DNA of 64,000 nucleotides from JAGLOK01 sp963675575 (GCA_963675575.1 OY776378.1:2232001-2296000); one strand, 5' to 3'. Counted from the stretch's first letter, positions 9,746 through 19,067 are shown. Numbers and translations are program-made. The notes: a model not told the origin generated them from the letters alone.

Positions 9746-10966
9746 TCACCGTGATAATATTAACGAGAGCTCGTCCAAAAGTCGCTCTCTGCAAAAATTC
9801 TCATTTGCGTATCTTACCCCGTTTTGCCCCATCTCATGTCTTTTCTCGTGCGTCATTAGATATAGCTTTATAATATTTTCCGCCAGTGCGCTTGCATCAC
9901 CGGCGGGGGAAGTAAAACCGCATCCTGCCTGATTTATAATATTAGCGCTCTCTCCATTTATTGCGCATAATATCGGCTTGCCGGAGAGCATATAAGCTTG
10001 AATTTTAGCCGGAATGATTGCCGTAAATAATTCAATATCTTTAAGCGATGCAACCAAACAGTGAGCAACCGCCAAATAGCATGCCATTTCAGAAAACGGC
10101 CTGCCTCCTTCAAACACAAACATATGTCCGACACCTTTTTCTTGCGCTTCCAATTTGAATTCAGAAAGAAAATCTCCATCGCCTACAATTACAAAGAGTA
10201 TTTTATTGTAATCTTTTAAAATCTGCGCCGATTCAATCAAAATCCCAAGATTCTGAGGAACTCCCACATTGCCGGTGAAGGCAACATTGAAAGTGTCCGC
10301 AAATCTTTTATATTTATTGTCGAGTCCGTTGCATGGCTTGCTCGGCGCTGACCACTGCGGCAGATAAACCATTTTTTGCTCATTTACTCCAAGCTTTTTA
10401 AGTCGAGGTATAAATCCTTTGGAAGTTACCAAAACCGTATCAAACTTGCAATAAGTTTTCGAACTATATTTTTCGAGCCATCTTTTAAATATTTTGTTTT
10501 TTATATCAACCACCGAATACACACTGTCCGGCCATATATCCAAAACATATATAATTTTTTCACACCGCTTAAGCTTTGCTATTATCAACGCCGGAATAGA
10601 TTGAAAAAGCGGAGAAGGCTCATAGACAAAAACTTTGTCATATTTTTTAAAAGCAAGCCTTATAAGTTTTAACGATGCGAAAAAAGCAAATGACGCATAG
10701 TTTAGACTGATACCTACATTGCTATTTATAAGCCGGGGAAATACTGCGCAACGGTATAACCTTGCGCCGTTGAAGTGCTTGTCTCCACGCTTAAATAGCC
10801 CGTATCCTTTATAATATCTTCCCAAAGGATAATTAGGCAACCCGGTGAGCACGTCCACGTTAAAGCCGCGTTCTGCCATGTCAGTGACAATGTCGTTTAT
10901 TCCGAAACTTTCAGGATAGAAATTCTGCGTTACGAAAAGTATGTTTTTTTTCGATTTGCTTTTCAT
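9746..10966 (-). CDS. Glycosyltransferase family 4 protein, WbuB-like
   Basis: A 406-residue GT-B enzyme. The N-terminal domain starts FVTQNFYPESFGINDIVTDM and the C-terminal domain has VAFTGNVGVPQNLGILIESA, a nucleotide-binding region, and the AYMLSGKPILCAINGESA segment typical of the WbuB subgroup, often an L-fucosamine or related transferase. Its ATG overlaps the DUF2304 stop as ATGA, so expression is coupled. Specificity is not assignable. Confidence 0.88.
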   Translation of the reverse strand: MKSKSKKNILFVTQNFYPESFGINDIVTDMAERGFNVDVLTGLPNYPLGRYYKGYGLFKRGDKHFNGARLYRCAVFPRLINSNVGISLNYASFAFFASLKLIRLAFKKYDKVFVYEPSPLFQSIPALIIAKLKRCEKIIYVLDIWPDSVYSVVDIKNKIFKRWLEKYSSKTYCKFDTVLVTSKGFIPRLKKLGVNEQKMVYLPQWSAPSKPCNGLDNKYKRFADTFNVAFTGNVGVPQNLGILIESAQILKDYNKILFVIVGDGDFLSEFKLEAQEKGVGHMFVFEGGRPFSEMACYLAVAHCLVASLKDIELFTAIIPAKIQAYMLSGKPILCAINGESANIINQAGCGFTSPAGDASALAENIIKLYLMTHEKRHEMGQNGVRYANENFCRERLLDELSLILSR

Positions 10967-11361
10967 TTGTTTTCTTCGTGTGAATCTTTTTTTTCATTAT
11001 TAATTTCATTTTTCAGCTTGTTCACCTCACCATCCAATATCGCCAGAGCCTGAGTTAAATCCTTTATTCTGGTACTGTTTCTGGAAAAAATAATGGAAAA
11101 ACTGAAACTTAGCATATATAAGATGGCTACCATGATTAAGAAAATGGTATTTGTGTCGCTGTATATATGCAGAATCTCTGCGATTTTCTGTACAAGCTGC
11201 GGGAATATTGCGAAAATCAATAGAACAGTATTAAGTCCAAACCAGACTAACGCATATTTGATATGCATGTGTCTTTTTATTATTAGAATTGAGGTTATTA
11301 TAAACATTGCAACTGTCGAAAGTATTAAAACAATCTGAAATGTAGGATTAATCATTATCAT
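10963..11361 (-). CDS. DUF2304 domain membrane protein
   Basis: About 132 residues from ATG 11361, which has an AAAGGAT box 7 nt upstream; a longer frame begins with TTG at 11388. Three hydrophobic helices (for example FQIVLILSTVAMFIITSILI and IFLIMVAILYMLSFSFSIIF) are followed by a charged C-terminal coiled tail. DUF2304 proteins regularly sit between a GT2 polyprenyl-phosphate glycosyltransferase and a membrane glycosyltransferase, exactly as here. A role in presenting or flipping a polyprenyl-phosphate sugar is likely but unproven. Confidence 0.85.
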   Translation of the reverse strand: MIMINPTFQIVLILSTVAMFIITSILIIKRHMHIKYALVWFGLNTVLLIFAIFPQLVQKIAEILHIYSDTNTIFLIMVAILYMLSFSFSIIFSRNSTRIKDLTQALAILDGEVNKLKNEINNEKKDSHEENK

Positions 11362-11362
11362 A

Positions 11363-12073
11363 TTAGTATCCTTTCTTATGATACACAAAAGATGAAAACA
11401 AAATCGCCGTTGCGACTTTGACCATGTAGTAAATCGATTTGAGCGGTTTTATCGAAGACTTTCCTTTGTACCTCTGCCTCATTTTAACGGGTATTTCAAT
11501 AATTTTATATCCCGTTTTAGCCAAAGCCCCAGCAACCTCCGGCTCGGGAAAATCTCCGGCGTAATATTTGGTAAATAACTCCATAACTTCTCTGTTGCAT
11601 GCACGAAATCCTGACGTAACATCATTTATGCGAACACCGGAAAGCGCCCAAATAATCCAAGAAAGAATTTTTATCCCTATTCTCCGCGTCTTTGTTGATT
11701 TAAAGCCTTCACCTTCGCTCGTTGCAAAACGAGAACCGATAACATAATCGTATCCGTTGTTAATTTCAAAAATTAGTGCATCCACAAATGAAGCGCAGTG
11801 CTGCCCGTCTCCGTCATATTGAACTGCAATGTCATAGCCTTGATTATATGCGTAAATATATCCCGTCTGTATGCATCCGCCTATACCCAGATTGATAGGC
11901 AAGTTAATAGTCAGCTGATTTCGCTCATAAAGAAGCTTCAAAGAATTGTCCTCGGAGGCATCATTGATAAAAACAATATCGCATCCTGTAAGCTTTGACA
12001 AATCGTTGATTATATAATCGATGTTTTCGCTTTCATTGTATATTGGGACCATCACCAATACTTTGTTTTTCAT
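11363..12073 (-). CDS. GT2 glycosyltransferase, polyprenyl-phosphate mannose/glucose synthase-like
   Basis: About 236 residues from ATG 12073, which has a GAGGGA box; a TTG at 12133 would add 20 unsupported residues. The GT-A signature is clear: VMVPIYNESENIDYIINDL, VFINDASEDNS, LGIGGCIQTGY and the metal-binding AVQYDGDGQH. The C-terminal part (TSGFRACNREVMELF and RQRYKGKSSIKP) matches DPM1-type synthases, which charge a polyprenyl phosphate with a single sugar for use by GT-C enzymes outside. The neighbouring large GT-C-like protein would be the natural user. Confidence 0.9.
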   Translation of the reverse strand: MKNKVLVMVPIYNESENIDYIINDLSKLTGCDIVFINDASEDNSLKLLYERNQLTINLPINLGIGGCIQTGYIYAYNQGYDIAVQYDGDGQHCASFVDALIFEINNGYDYVIGSRFATSEGEGFKSTKTRRIGIKILSWIIWALSGVRINDVTSGFRACNREVMELFTKYYAGDFPEPEVAGALAKTGYKIIEIPVKMRQRYKGKSSIKPLKSIYYMVKVATAILFSSFVYHKKGY

Positions 12074-12113
12074 CAATTCCCTCTTATCTTTTTTTGCCGG
12101 ACTTTCCACTCTT

Positions 12114-13937
12114 CTATAATGGCATTTTTTCAATCGATTTCTTCTTTATAAGCGTGAGTGCGAGTATTATAACAAACATAGTGTAATTTACATAGGTATA
12201 GCGTGTATCCTGAGAGGCAATTACAATAAAATAAGTTAGTTGATTAAATAATATTGGAAGAGCCATAAAAAGAATTCCTAGTCCTTGTTTCCTTATCGCC
12301 GTTAGCATGCACAAAAGGATAAGGATGAACGCCAGTGCCGGTCTCCAGAATATGCTTGAAAGCGAGCTATCCGTATAAGTAAATAAAAGCTTATCCAGAG
12401 TATAATGCATTCCTTTTTTTATTATTGGTCTGTACTCATATTCTTCAAATCCTTCCATTTGAGGCGATATAGTTCCTCTATAGGCAACTGAACCATAGCT
12501 AGAGCTGGCCCAGTTTATTGAAGTAATCCTTTCATAACCGCCAAACATGCTTTTTGGAAATCTTATCCAAAGTTTAAAATAGTACTTCCAAAATTCACTG
12601 GAGTTTTCCCTAATAACCGTTGAATATGTTGTTTCTGTTGGTTTATGATAAAATTGCCAAATTCCATTGTCGTATTTTTCTTTGTGTTCGGCTATTTCCT
12701 CGGCATTGAAAAATTTTCTGAAAAGCTGTTTTTCGTCTTCAGTGAAAGACGTTCCAGCAGCATTTTGCGTATATATAATCTGCTGTGTGGAGATAGTCGC
12801 AGGAAGGCGAAGCTTCACAAAAGATTTCCCGGTATATTGCGCCTCCGAAGTTCCTGAGTCCAGCGATGCAAAAACCGCGGCCTTTATCCCGAAATACGCC
12901 ACAACAAGGCACACTCCCAAAATTACCGTTTTGACTATCAGTTTTTTGTCCTTTTTTACAATATAATATATTCCTAGAACAAAAAGAGGCAAAAACACGG
13001 AAATCAGAGCGTTGTGTCGCATAAAAAGAGTAAACAGCGACACAAAAAACATCTGTGGCAGCGCTTTTTTCGTTTGATAATAATCCCCAGTCAGGCATTT
13101 GAGCAACAAAATACTTAAAACAAGGAGCCCTAAAGAATAAGGCACGTCCTTCCAGAAAGTTATGGCATATAGTGCGTTAGCCGGGATAATTGGAATGATT
13201 ATTGCCGCAGCCCAGCAAAGCCACCAGGGCACACCCATTTTTCTCATCTCACTTATAATAAAAGCGTATACCAATACGGACAAAATGATTTGGAAAAGAG
13301 CTACAACCGCAATGTCATCCCATATAAGTCTTAGTCCTTTTATTAAAAACATATATATTATAGGATGAGCGTCTGAGTATATATTCTGCCCAACCCGTGT
13401 CCATATAAATATTGAATCCGGCGATCCCAGGCCCGGGAAATACACAAAATAAAGAAAAATAAATACTATGAGAGCCGGAAACGCGTAAAGTGGGTTGAAT
13501 CTTTTTTTAGCGCCCCTTCTTTCTTCTAAATCCGACTTTTCCAAGAGGACCGATGCTGTTAAAACAAACTGGAAGTTAATCGACAAAGCTCCCAAAATAA
13601 AAGGCACTGTCATCATGCCTTCGTTTATAAATACTGTTTCAAGATTTATGCTCTTATAAAATATTAAGGTTAAAGCCGCTATGAAAAAGAAATACAATTT
13701 TTTTGCTTTATTGGTGATAAAAAAGGGTATTTTGCTTTTTAACCAATCATATAAATGAAAATTAAAAATCAGTACCAGTGGTACAAATAAAATTATTGTA
13801 AGCTTGGGAAGGCCTTTTCTTATAATAACGTAGAAATATAGTATTTGAACAGCTGAAATAAGCAAAATCATCAATAGCTTTTGCACCTTGTTTTTCTCAA
13901 AATAAATCTTCCATTTGCTTAAATCATTCTTTTTCAT
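12114..13937 (-). CDS. Large polytopic membrane protein, GT-C-like glycosyltransferase
   Basis: About 607 residues from ATG 13937; a TTG at 13988 would add 17. There are roughly 12-13 hydrophobic helices and one large soluble loop (about 380-500). The segment FPGLGSPDSIFIWTRVGQ followed by YSDAHPIIY resembles the first-loop acidic motif and HP pair of GT-C enzymes and DUF6020-like proteins. It probably decorates a glycan on the outer side using the polyprenyl-linked sugar made by the next gene, 40 nt downstream. It heads the run that continues to the flippase. Confidence 0.78.
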   Translation of the reverse strand: MKKNDLSKWKIYFEKNKVQKLLMILLISAVQILYFYVIIRKGLPKLTIILFVPLVLIFNFHLYDWLKSKIPFFITNKAKKLYFFFIAALTLIFYKSINLETVFINEGMMTVPFILGALSINFQFVLTASVLLEKSDLEERRGAKKRFNPLYAFPALIVFIFLYFVYFPGLGSPDSIFIWTRVGQNIYSDAHPIIYMFLIKGLRLIWDDIAVVALFQIILSVLVYAFIISEMRKMGVPWWLCWAAAIIIPIIPANALYAITFWKDVPYSLGLLVLSILLLKCLTGDYYQTKKALPQMFFVSLFTLFMRHNALISVFLPLFVLGIYYIVKKDKKLIVKTVILGVCLVVAYFGIKAAVFASLDSGTSEAQYTGKSFVKLRLPATISTQQIIYTQNAAGTSFTEDEKQLFRKFFNAEEIAEHKEKYDNGIWQFYHKPTETTYSTVIRENSSEFWKYYFKLWIRFPKSMFGGYERITSINWASSSYGSVAYRGTISPQMEGFEEYEYRPIIKKGMHYTLDKLLFTYTDSSLSSIFWRPALAFILILLCMLTAIRKQGLGILFMALPILFNQLTYFIVIASQDTRYTYVNYTMFVIILALTLIKKKSIEKMPL

Positions 13938-14128
13938 TTTATCTTTCTTTAAATGCAAGTTATATAATATTTGGTTATTCAATTTCAAACTTTTTATATC
14001 ATAATTATATATATGAATATATTAGCAAATACTATATTGAATATCAAATATTAATAGCCTTATTTTATATTTAAACAATTATTAAGATTCTGGCACAAAT
14101 AATGTTTTTATGCTGATTTGCCCAGTCT

Positions 14129-14337
14129 TTAGGCTCTAGAATTAACCTCAAACCCTTTCCATCTGAAACTGCTGATAAATTGATTTATAATGATATGTAT
14201 CGCCTTTGCACTATTCTCCGTAAGCTCCAAATAGTGAATACACGTCACAAAAATCTCGCTTTTTATGCCCGCTAACTTTGCCTTATTGTTTTTATATACG
14301 CTTTATGGTCTGTTTCAATACCCAAAGTATAAACTGC
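14129..14337 (-). pseudogene. Decayed coding remnant, family not recognised
   Basis: On the - strand the translation FWAVYTLGIETDHKAYIKTI ends at a stop and continues after a frameshift as LAGIKSEIFVTCIHYLELTE, then about 30 more residues to a TAA at 14129-14131. The composition looks like real protein and neither half has a start or ribosome site. It may be the 3' end of a lost gene such as a transposase, but I cannot name a family. Confidence 0.3.
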
Positions 14338-14361
14338 CCAAAATTACTGCTATAATATAAA

Positions 14362-14388
14362 GAAACTCTTTGAAATTTAAAGAGTTTC
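14362..14388 (-). terminator. Terminator-like hairpin after the sugar-acid operon
   Basis: A 10-bp stem (GAAACTCTTT paired with AAAGAGTTTC, 7-nt loop) lies 76 bp past the stop of the last VOC gene and is followed on the - strand by TTTATATT. AT-rich and with a short T-tract, so moderate at best. Confidence 0.5.
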
Positions 14389-14463
14389 AGCAAAAATTAT
14401 TAAATTACATATACGTCTCGCCGTGATGGCTGTTAGATTAATTAATACTCAAGCATCATATAA

Positions 14464-14820
14464 TCATCCCTTTAATAAATGAATCGCAAAGCCCGCAATT
14501 TCATCTTTAAAGTAGATTGCTAATTTATTTCCCTCTGAATCAAATTTCAATGTATTATCATCAAACTCCAATCCTTTGATGCTTAAGACCTTGATTGCAT
14601 TGTCCATGTCGTTAGTTTTTATTGCAATATGTCCATTTTGTCCAAGGTATTTATTTTTCATTAACTCTATGCTTTTGCTTGCAAATATGGAGCTGTTTCC
14701 TTTCTTAATATCAAAATTAAACATTAATGAAAATAGCTCCGCAAATCGCAAAGCATCTTTTTCGTTCTCGCAATTAATTCCGATATGTGCAACTTCAAAT
14801 TTCAAATTTTCATCGCCCAT
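14464..14820 (-). CDS. VOC-family protein resembling the C-terminal extension of clostridial KDPG aldolases
   Basis: A 118-residue single-domain vicinal-oxygen-chelate protein (FEVAHIGINCENEKDALRFA, GNSSIFASKSIELMK, GQNGHIAIKTNDMDNAIKVL, IAGFAIHLLKG). From family knowledge this pattern closely follows the domain fused to the C-terminus of many clostridial KHG/KDPG aldolases. Here it stands alone, while the aldolase of the same operon (21657-22298) lacks the extension. That suggests it serves the aldolase or its substrate. It is the last gene of the operon, 49 nt after the 2-hydroxyacid dehydrogenase. Confidence 0.85.
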   Translation of the reverse strand: MGDENLKFEVAHIGINCENEKDALRFAELFSLMFNFDIKKGNSSIFASKSIELMKNKYLGQNGHIAIKTNDMDNAIKVLSIKGLEFDDNTLKFDSEGNKLAIYFKDEIAGFAIHLLKG

Positions 14821-14869
14821 TATATTACCTCAAGATGACTAATATCATCATCACTTTCATATCGCTTAA

Positions 14870-15862
14870 CTAATTTTTATTTCTGGGTTTAACCAAGTCA
14901 AATGGTTCTTCTCCTAACAATACCGCTCTAACATTTTCAGACGCAACACGCCTACATTCTTCTAGAGATTGCTTGCTCACATACGCTGTATGCGGAGTAA
15001 AAAAACAATTGTCCAATGTAAATAGCTTATTGCTTTTTGGACTCCAGTTATTTATCTTCATAGGTTCTTCTTCAGGGTCATCTAACGCTGCCCCTGCGAT
15101 TACTCCATTTTTCAGCGCTTCATATAGCGCTTTGTTGTCTATGCACTTTCCTCTTGAAACTCCTACCAAGTAGGCTTCTTTTTTCATCAGCTTTAAGCTT
15201 TGCTCGTTTATAATATGATGTGTGTCTTTTGTATATGGAGTTAGAATATTCACAACATCACTTCTTTTCAATAGCTCCTCCATAGAAACTTTCTCAACTC
15301 CGCAAGTCTTCATAAAGCTTTCGGAAACATAAGGATCGTATGAAATCACTTTGAAACCAAATACATTTATTTTGCGGGCTAAATTGCGACCGATTCGCCC
15401 AAAGCCCACTAACCCATAAGTACCGCCCCTAAAGCGCTGAATTGGTGCATTCCAATCCTGCCATCTATAGCTTCCCTCATGAATCTTATCATTATATCTT
15501 GGAATACTTCTTATTAGCATAAATGAAAGTGTTATTGCATGATCTGCTACTTCATCAATACAGTAATCAGGAACATTAGTTACTTTCATACCATGTTCAT
15601 AAGCCGCTTCAACGTCCAAGATATCCACGCCGATGCCATACCTGGCTATTATCTTGCATTTTTTAAGCTTCTCTATTGTCGGACGCATTATTTTCGCATA
15701 TTGCTGCAATATGGCATCTGCGTCCCAAGCAAGCTCTGCAAGCCCCTCGCCAGTTTTACACTTAAGAGCGATTACCTCTGCGCCTATCGGTTCTAAAATA
15801 GATTTTTCGATATCATTATCAGGATAATCATAATCACTTATATATACTTTAAATTTAGCCAT
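14870..15862 (-). CDS. NAD-dependent D-2-hydroxyacid dehydrogenase, CtBP-like
   Basis: A 330-residue member of the phosphoglycerate-dehydrogenase-like family, reducing a 2-keto acid or oxidising a 2-hydroxy acid. The Rossmann motif is YGLVGFGRIGRNLARK (149-164). The catalytic triad is visible as Arg237 (GVSRGKC), a Glu in DDPEEEP (264-266) and His291 (TPHTAY). The sequence is closest to the C-terminal-binding-protein subgroup common in sugar-acid operons. A strong stem-loop (15897-15928) separates it from the binding-protein gene upstream, which may lower its expression relative to that gene. Confidence 0.9.
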   Translation of the reverse strand: MAKFKVYISDYDYPDNDIEKSILEPIGAEVIALKCKTGEGLAELAWDADAILQQYAKIMRPTIEKLKKCKIIARYGIGVDILDVEAAYEHGMKVTNVPDYCIDEVADHAITLSFMLIRSIPRYNDKIHEGSYRWQDWNAPIQRFRGGTYGLVGFGRIGRNLARKINVFGFKVISYDPYVSESFMKTCGVEKVSMEELLKRSDVVNILTPYTKDTHHIINEQSLKLMKKEAYLVGVSRGKCIDNKALYEALKNGVIAGAALDDPEEEPMKINNWSPKSNKLFTLDNCFFTPHTAYVSKQSLEECRRVASENVRAVLLGEEPFDLVKPRNKN

Positions 15863-15896
15863 TATATTCCACTCTCACTTAATCATTAATTGGCAA

Positions 15897-15928
15897 GTGG
15901 ATAATAAGGAGTTGCTCCTTATATCCAC
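15897..15928 (-). promoter_or_regulatory. Intercistronic stem-loop after binding-protein gene
   Basis: A 14-bp stem with one bulged A and a 3-nt loop: GTGGAT and ATAAGGAG (15897-15911) pair with CTCCTTAT and ATCCAC (15915-15928). No T-run follows on the - strand, so it is more likely an mRNA-stabilising or attenuating structure than a full terminator. Confidence 0.6.
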
Positions 15929-15965
15929 CTACCTAATTAGTCATTGTCTTACTTGTTCATCATTC

Positions 15966-17000
15966 TTATTCAGCATCTGCGTAAAGTTCATTCTGCTCTA
16001 GGAAATAATCTACGTTTTCTGCAGTAACTAGGTTTACAGATGTGAAGATTTTATTTGGTGCAGCCTGAACTCCCGCTGCTTCATTGTCTGATGTTAAAGG
16101 AACATCTACATGATTTGCAGTGATTAAAGAGAACATTGCCCAGTAAGCCATTGATACGTCGTTTTGTACGATAGAAGCTGTGATAACTCCGTCTTTAATC
16201 ATGCTAAGAACGTCTGAGTTTCTGTCCATGCCCAAGATATCAATCTTGCCAAGCATATTCATTTCCTGAACTGCTGTTGACGCCCCAATAGCTCCTGTTG
16301 AGTCTGTGCAAACAAATCCCTTAAGATCCGGGGTTTTAGTAATAATATCTTTTGCAGCGCTGATAGCTGTAACTGTGTCAGCTTTTGTGTCTCCATATGA
16401 TACTATTTCTATGCCAGGATATGCGGCAAATCCGTCTTCAAAGCCCTGTGTTCTTTCTTCAAACATTGGGTTTCCTGGCAATGTCATAATAGCGACTTTA
16501 CCTTGTCCTCCGATGGAGTCAGCATATTTTTTTGCTCCGATAAATCCGATATCGTACTGTGAAGATCCGATATAGGTTAATCTGCTGCTATCAGGAAGGT
16601 CTCCAACATATGTAACTACAGGGATTCCCGCGTCCATAGCTTTTTCTACGCTTGGTGTAAGGCCTGGGTCCCAACCCCAAACACAGATTCCTGCTGGTTG
16701 TTTTGCTATTGCGGATTCAAAAGCCGCTACCATTGCATTTGTGTCTCCATCCATGGGTCCCACAAAGCTTGTTTTAACGCCAAACATTTCGCCCGCTTTT
16801 TGCCAGCCCCATTTGTGAGCATTAAAATACTCAATGTTGTTTAAACAGTTTACGATGATGTATTCTTCATCGGGTGATATGTCTTGAAAGATTCCCTCAC
16901 CAGTCATTTCAACTTCTTCTGTTGTTGCTTTTTCTGTTGCGCATCCGGCAAATGCTGCTACCAATAAAACCGCAACCAATACTAACGATAATCTCTTCAT
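15966..17000 (-). CDS. Sugar ABC transporter substrate-binding lipoprotein (ribose type) 1
   Basis: A 344-residue binding protein with a lipoprotein signal (MKRLSLVLVAVLLVAAFAGC, lipid-anchored Cys20), start supported by AAGGAGT. The mature part is a periplasmic-binding-protein type 1 fold (GICVWGWDPGLTPSVEKAMD, GIPVVTYVGD, GFVCTDSTGAIGAS). It should deliver a monosaccharide or sugar acid to the importer formed by the permease at 18057 and ATPase at 19068. It lies 22 nt after the alcohol dehydrogenase and before a strong stem-loop. Confidence 0.93.
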   Translation of the reverse strand: MKRLSLVLVAVLLVAAFAGCATEKATTEEVEMTGEGIFQDISPDEEYIIVNCLNNIEYFNAHKWGWQKAGEMFGVKTSFVGPMDGDTNAMVAAFESAIAKQPAGICVWGWDPGLTPSVEKAMDAGIPVVTYVGDLPDSSRLTYIGSSQYDIGFIGAKKYADSIGGQGKVAIMTLPGNPMFEERTQGFEDGFAAYPGIEIVSYGDTKADTVTAISAAKDIITKTPDLKGFVCTDSTGAIGASTAVQEMNMLGKIDILGMDRNSDVLSMIKDGVITASIVQNDVSMAYWAMFSLITANHVDVPLTSDNEAAGVQAAPNKIFTSVNLVTAENVDYFLEQNELYADAE

Positions 17001-17022
17001 TTTTCTTACTCCTTTTTTTATT

Positions 17023-18060
17023 TTAGCCCTTAGTTACAAGGACTTTAATACGCTCTTTCCCACTTGAGTTTCTTACAAATTCAAAAGCATCAATTGCTTT
17101 TTCAAAAGGATATTTATGGGATATACATCCTTTGATGTCTATTTTTTTGCTTGCAATCATTTCTAAAGCAGGTAAAAAACTATTCGGACTTGCAAGCACA
17201 CCAAATACGGTAATATCTCTTGTAACAATATAATCCATGTCCACCGCTATCGTTTCTTTGCCTGTTATGCTTAAAGCGCACAGCTTGCCCCCCGGTTTTA
17301 CCGTCTGCACAGCATCTTTAAATGCCGCCGGGTTTCCGGTATCTTCAAAAACCACATCTGCTTTACCTCCGAAGATTCTTTGAACCTCGGTTTGTAAATC
17401 CACAACTGAAGTATTGATTAATTCAATTCCCCATCCGTTAACTTTTCCTCTATGCACTTCTTTTCTGGCTACAACCGCTACCTTGCTCGCTCCGCAGAAA
17501 TTCGCAAGCTGAGCATTAAGCAACCCTATAGGGCCATCACCGAAAACAACAACGTGGTCACCGGGATTAATCCCTGTTCTTCTTGTCGCATAAAGCACCG
17601 TGGCCAAGGGCTCGGTAAGCGCCGCCTCATCTGCACTGACACCGTTTGGCACTTTATATACGTTTTTTCCTTCCGTCTTCAGATATTCCGCAAATGAACC
17701 ATCATATTTTATAACGCCCAACTCAGTGCGATTTTCACAAAGATGATATATTCCTTTTAAGCAGTTAGTGCATTTCCCACACCCAATGCTTATATCTCCA
17801 ACAACAAGATCGCCTATTTTTACATTGGCTACATTCTTTCCTATAGCTTCTATATATCCGGACCATTCATGCCCTGCAGTCATTGGCCTTTTTGAAAGGC
17901 CCTGTTTAAAATAAGGCATGCTTCCGTCATAAAGCTCAATATCCGTTGTACAGATTCCCGACGCCGCCACTCTAATTAACACTTCATCATCATTTATGCT
18001 AGGTATATCAATCTCTTCCAGCCTCATGTCCAAAGAGTCATATATTCGATATGATTTCAT
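17023..18060 (-). CDS. Zinc-dependent alcohol/polyol dehydrogenase (MDR family)
   Basis: About 345 residues from ATG 18060, whose first bases overlap the permease stop as ATGA. It oxidises a sugar alcohol or hydroxy acid with NAD(P). Catalytic zinc ligands are Cys37 and the His64-Glu65 pair; the structural zinc site is Cys94, 97, 100 and 108. The nucleotide-binding segment is HVVVFGDGPIGLLNAQLA. The layout matches the sorbitol/threonine-dehydrogenase branch. In this operon it is the best candidate for the first oxidation of the imported sugar or of the free acid, but the substrate is unknown. Confidence 0.92.
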   Translation of the reverse strand: MKSYRIYDSLDMRLEEIDIPSINDDEVLIRVAASGICTTDIELYDGSMPYFKQGLSKRPMTAGHEWSGYIEAIGKNVANVKIGDLVVGDISIGCGKCTNCLKGIYHLCENRTELGVIKYDGSFAEYLKTEGKNVYKVPNGVSADEAALTEPLATVLYATRRTGINPGDHVVVFGDGPIGLLNAQLANFCGASKVAVVARKEVHRGKVNGWGIELINTSVVDLQTEVQRIFGGKADVVFEDTGNPAAFKDAVQTVKPGGKLCALSITGKETIAVDMDYIVTRDITVFGVLASPNSFLPALEMIASKKIDIKGCISHKYPFEKAIDAFEFVRNSSGKERIKVLVTKG

Positions 18061-19064
18061 TTTTTTATCCAATTTAAAACCCCTTTCCCCTTTTGAATCT
18101 TTATCCCCAATTTTCTTTTCTCGTTCATTGAGTCAATTAAGATTGCTAGTATCAAAATTATTCCTGTAACAAAATTTTGCCAATAGATGTTTACGTCAAG
18201 CAAGTTAAGCGCAGTGGACAAAATCTGCATGAATACTACTCCTAAAAAAGCGCCCAATACGCTTCCCTCTCCTCCGTTTAGACTTGCTCCACCAATAATT
18301 GCCGCCGTTATAACATTTAACGCTGTATTCTCTCCCAAAGTTACAGATGCTGAGCCGAATCGCGCTGTAATCAATATTCCCGCCAATCCCGCGAAAAAGG
18401 CCACCAGAGCATAGTTAAAGATTTTCACTTTCGATACATTGATGCCGTTTAACTTTGCCGCTTTTTCATTTATGCCAATATAGTAGCTTTGCCTCATAAA
18501 TCTAGTGTTCCTGAGAAGTAAATCCATTAGTATGACAAAGAAAATTAGAAATATAATGGGATACTGTATTATTCCAATTGATCCCTGCCCTACTATTTTA
18601 AGTCCTTCAGGCATATTCAAAACGGCCTTGCCTCTTGATACAATCAGCATTAGGCCCCTAACCGCCATCATCATACCCAGAGTAGTTATGAAAGGGTTAA
18701 GGCCTGCTTTTGCAATTAATAGTCCGCTTATGCTGCCAAGTACAACAGCCAGAGCTAATCCTAAAGCTATACCTAAAAAAATCGGCACACCCGATTTTAT
18801 AAGCATTCCGGTTGCAACTCCGGTAAAGGCCATAACAGAGCCTACGGATAAATCCAATCCTCCTGAAATTAGCAATACCACCATACCTATTACAATAAAT
18901 CCTTCAACAGTCAATCCCATCAGCATTGAAGTAATGTTTGCTGTTGTAAAAAAGTACGGCGTGAAAAAAGATATAACTATACTGAATGTAATAATTACAA
19001 ATATCAGTATAAATTCTCTGTAAGCCGTGACTTTTTTTATGGCACCAAGTATGTTTTTGTTCAT
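18057..19064 (-). CDS. Sugar ABC transporter permease, RbsC-like 1
   Basis: A 335-residue inner-membrane permease of the ribose/galactose group with 8-10 hydrophobic helices. Family-typical stretches are VLLISGGLDLSVGSVMAFTG, the EAA-like region NEKAAKLNGINVSKVKIFNY and AAIIGGASLNGGEGSVLGAF. It forms the channel used with the ATPase at 19068 (3 nt upstream) and the binding protein at 15966. The stop overlaps the dehydrogenase start. Confidence 0.93.
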   Translation of the reverse strand: MNKNILGAIKKVTAYREFILIFVIITFSIVISFFTPYFFTTANITSMLMGLTVEGFIVIGMVVLLISGGLDLSVGSVMAFTGVATGMLIKSGVPIFLGIALGLALAVVLGSISGLLIAKAGLNPFITTLGMMMAVRGLMLIVSRGKAVLNMPEGLKIVGQGSIGIIQYPIIFLIFFVILMDLLLRNTRFMRQSYYIGINEKAAKLNGINVSKVKIFNYALVAFFAGLAGILITARFGSASVTLGENTALNVITAAIIGGASLNGGEGSVLGAFLGVVFMQILSTALNLLDVNIYWQNFVTGIILILAILIDSMNEKRKLGIKIQKGKGVLNWIKK

Positions 19065-19067
19065 AAA

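Larger units (their letters stand above)
13938..14463. other. Intergenic region between polysaccharide locus and sugar-acid operon
   Basis: About 0.5 kb. It should contain the promoter of the GT-C operon near 13940-14050 (very AT-rich), a decayed coding remnant (14129-14337) and the terminator-like hairpin of the sugar-acid operon (14362-14388). No intact gene. Confidence 0.6.

Noticed and set aside
18505..19023. Open + strand frame of 172 codons
   Set aside because: It lies antisense inside the RbsC-like permease gene, and its Ile/Thr/Pro-rich product is the usual mirror of a hydrophobic protein. No ribosome site.
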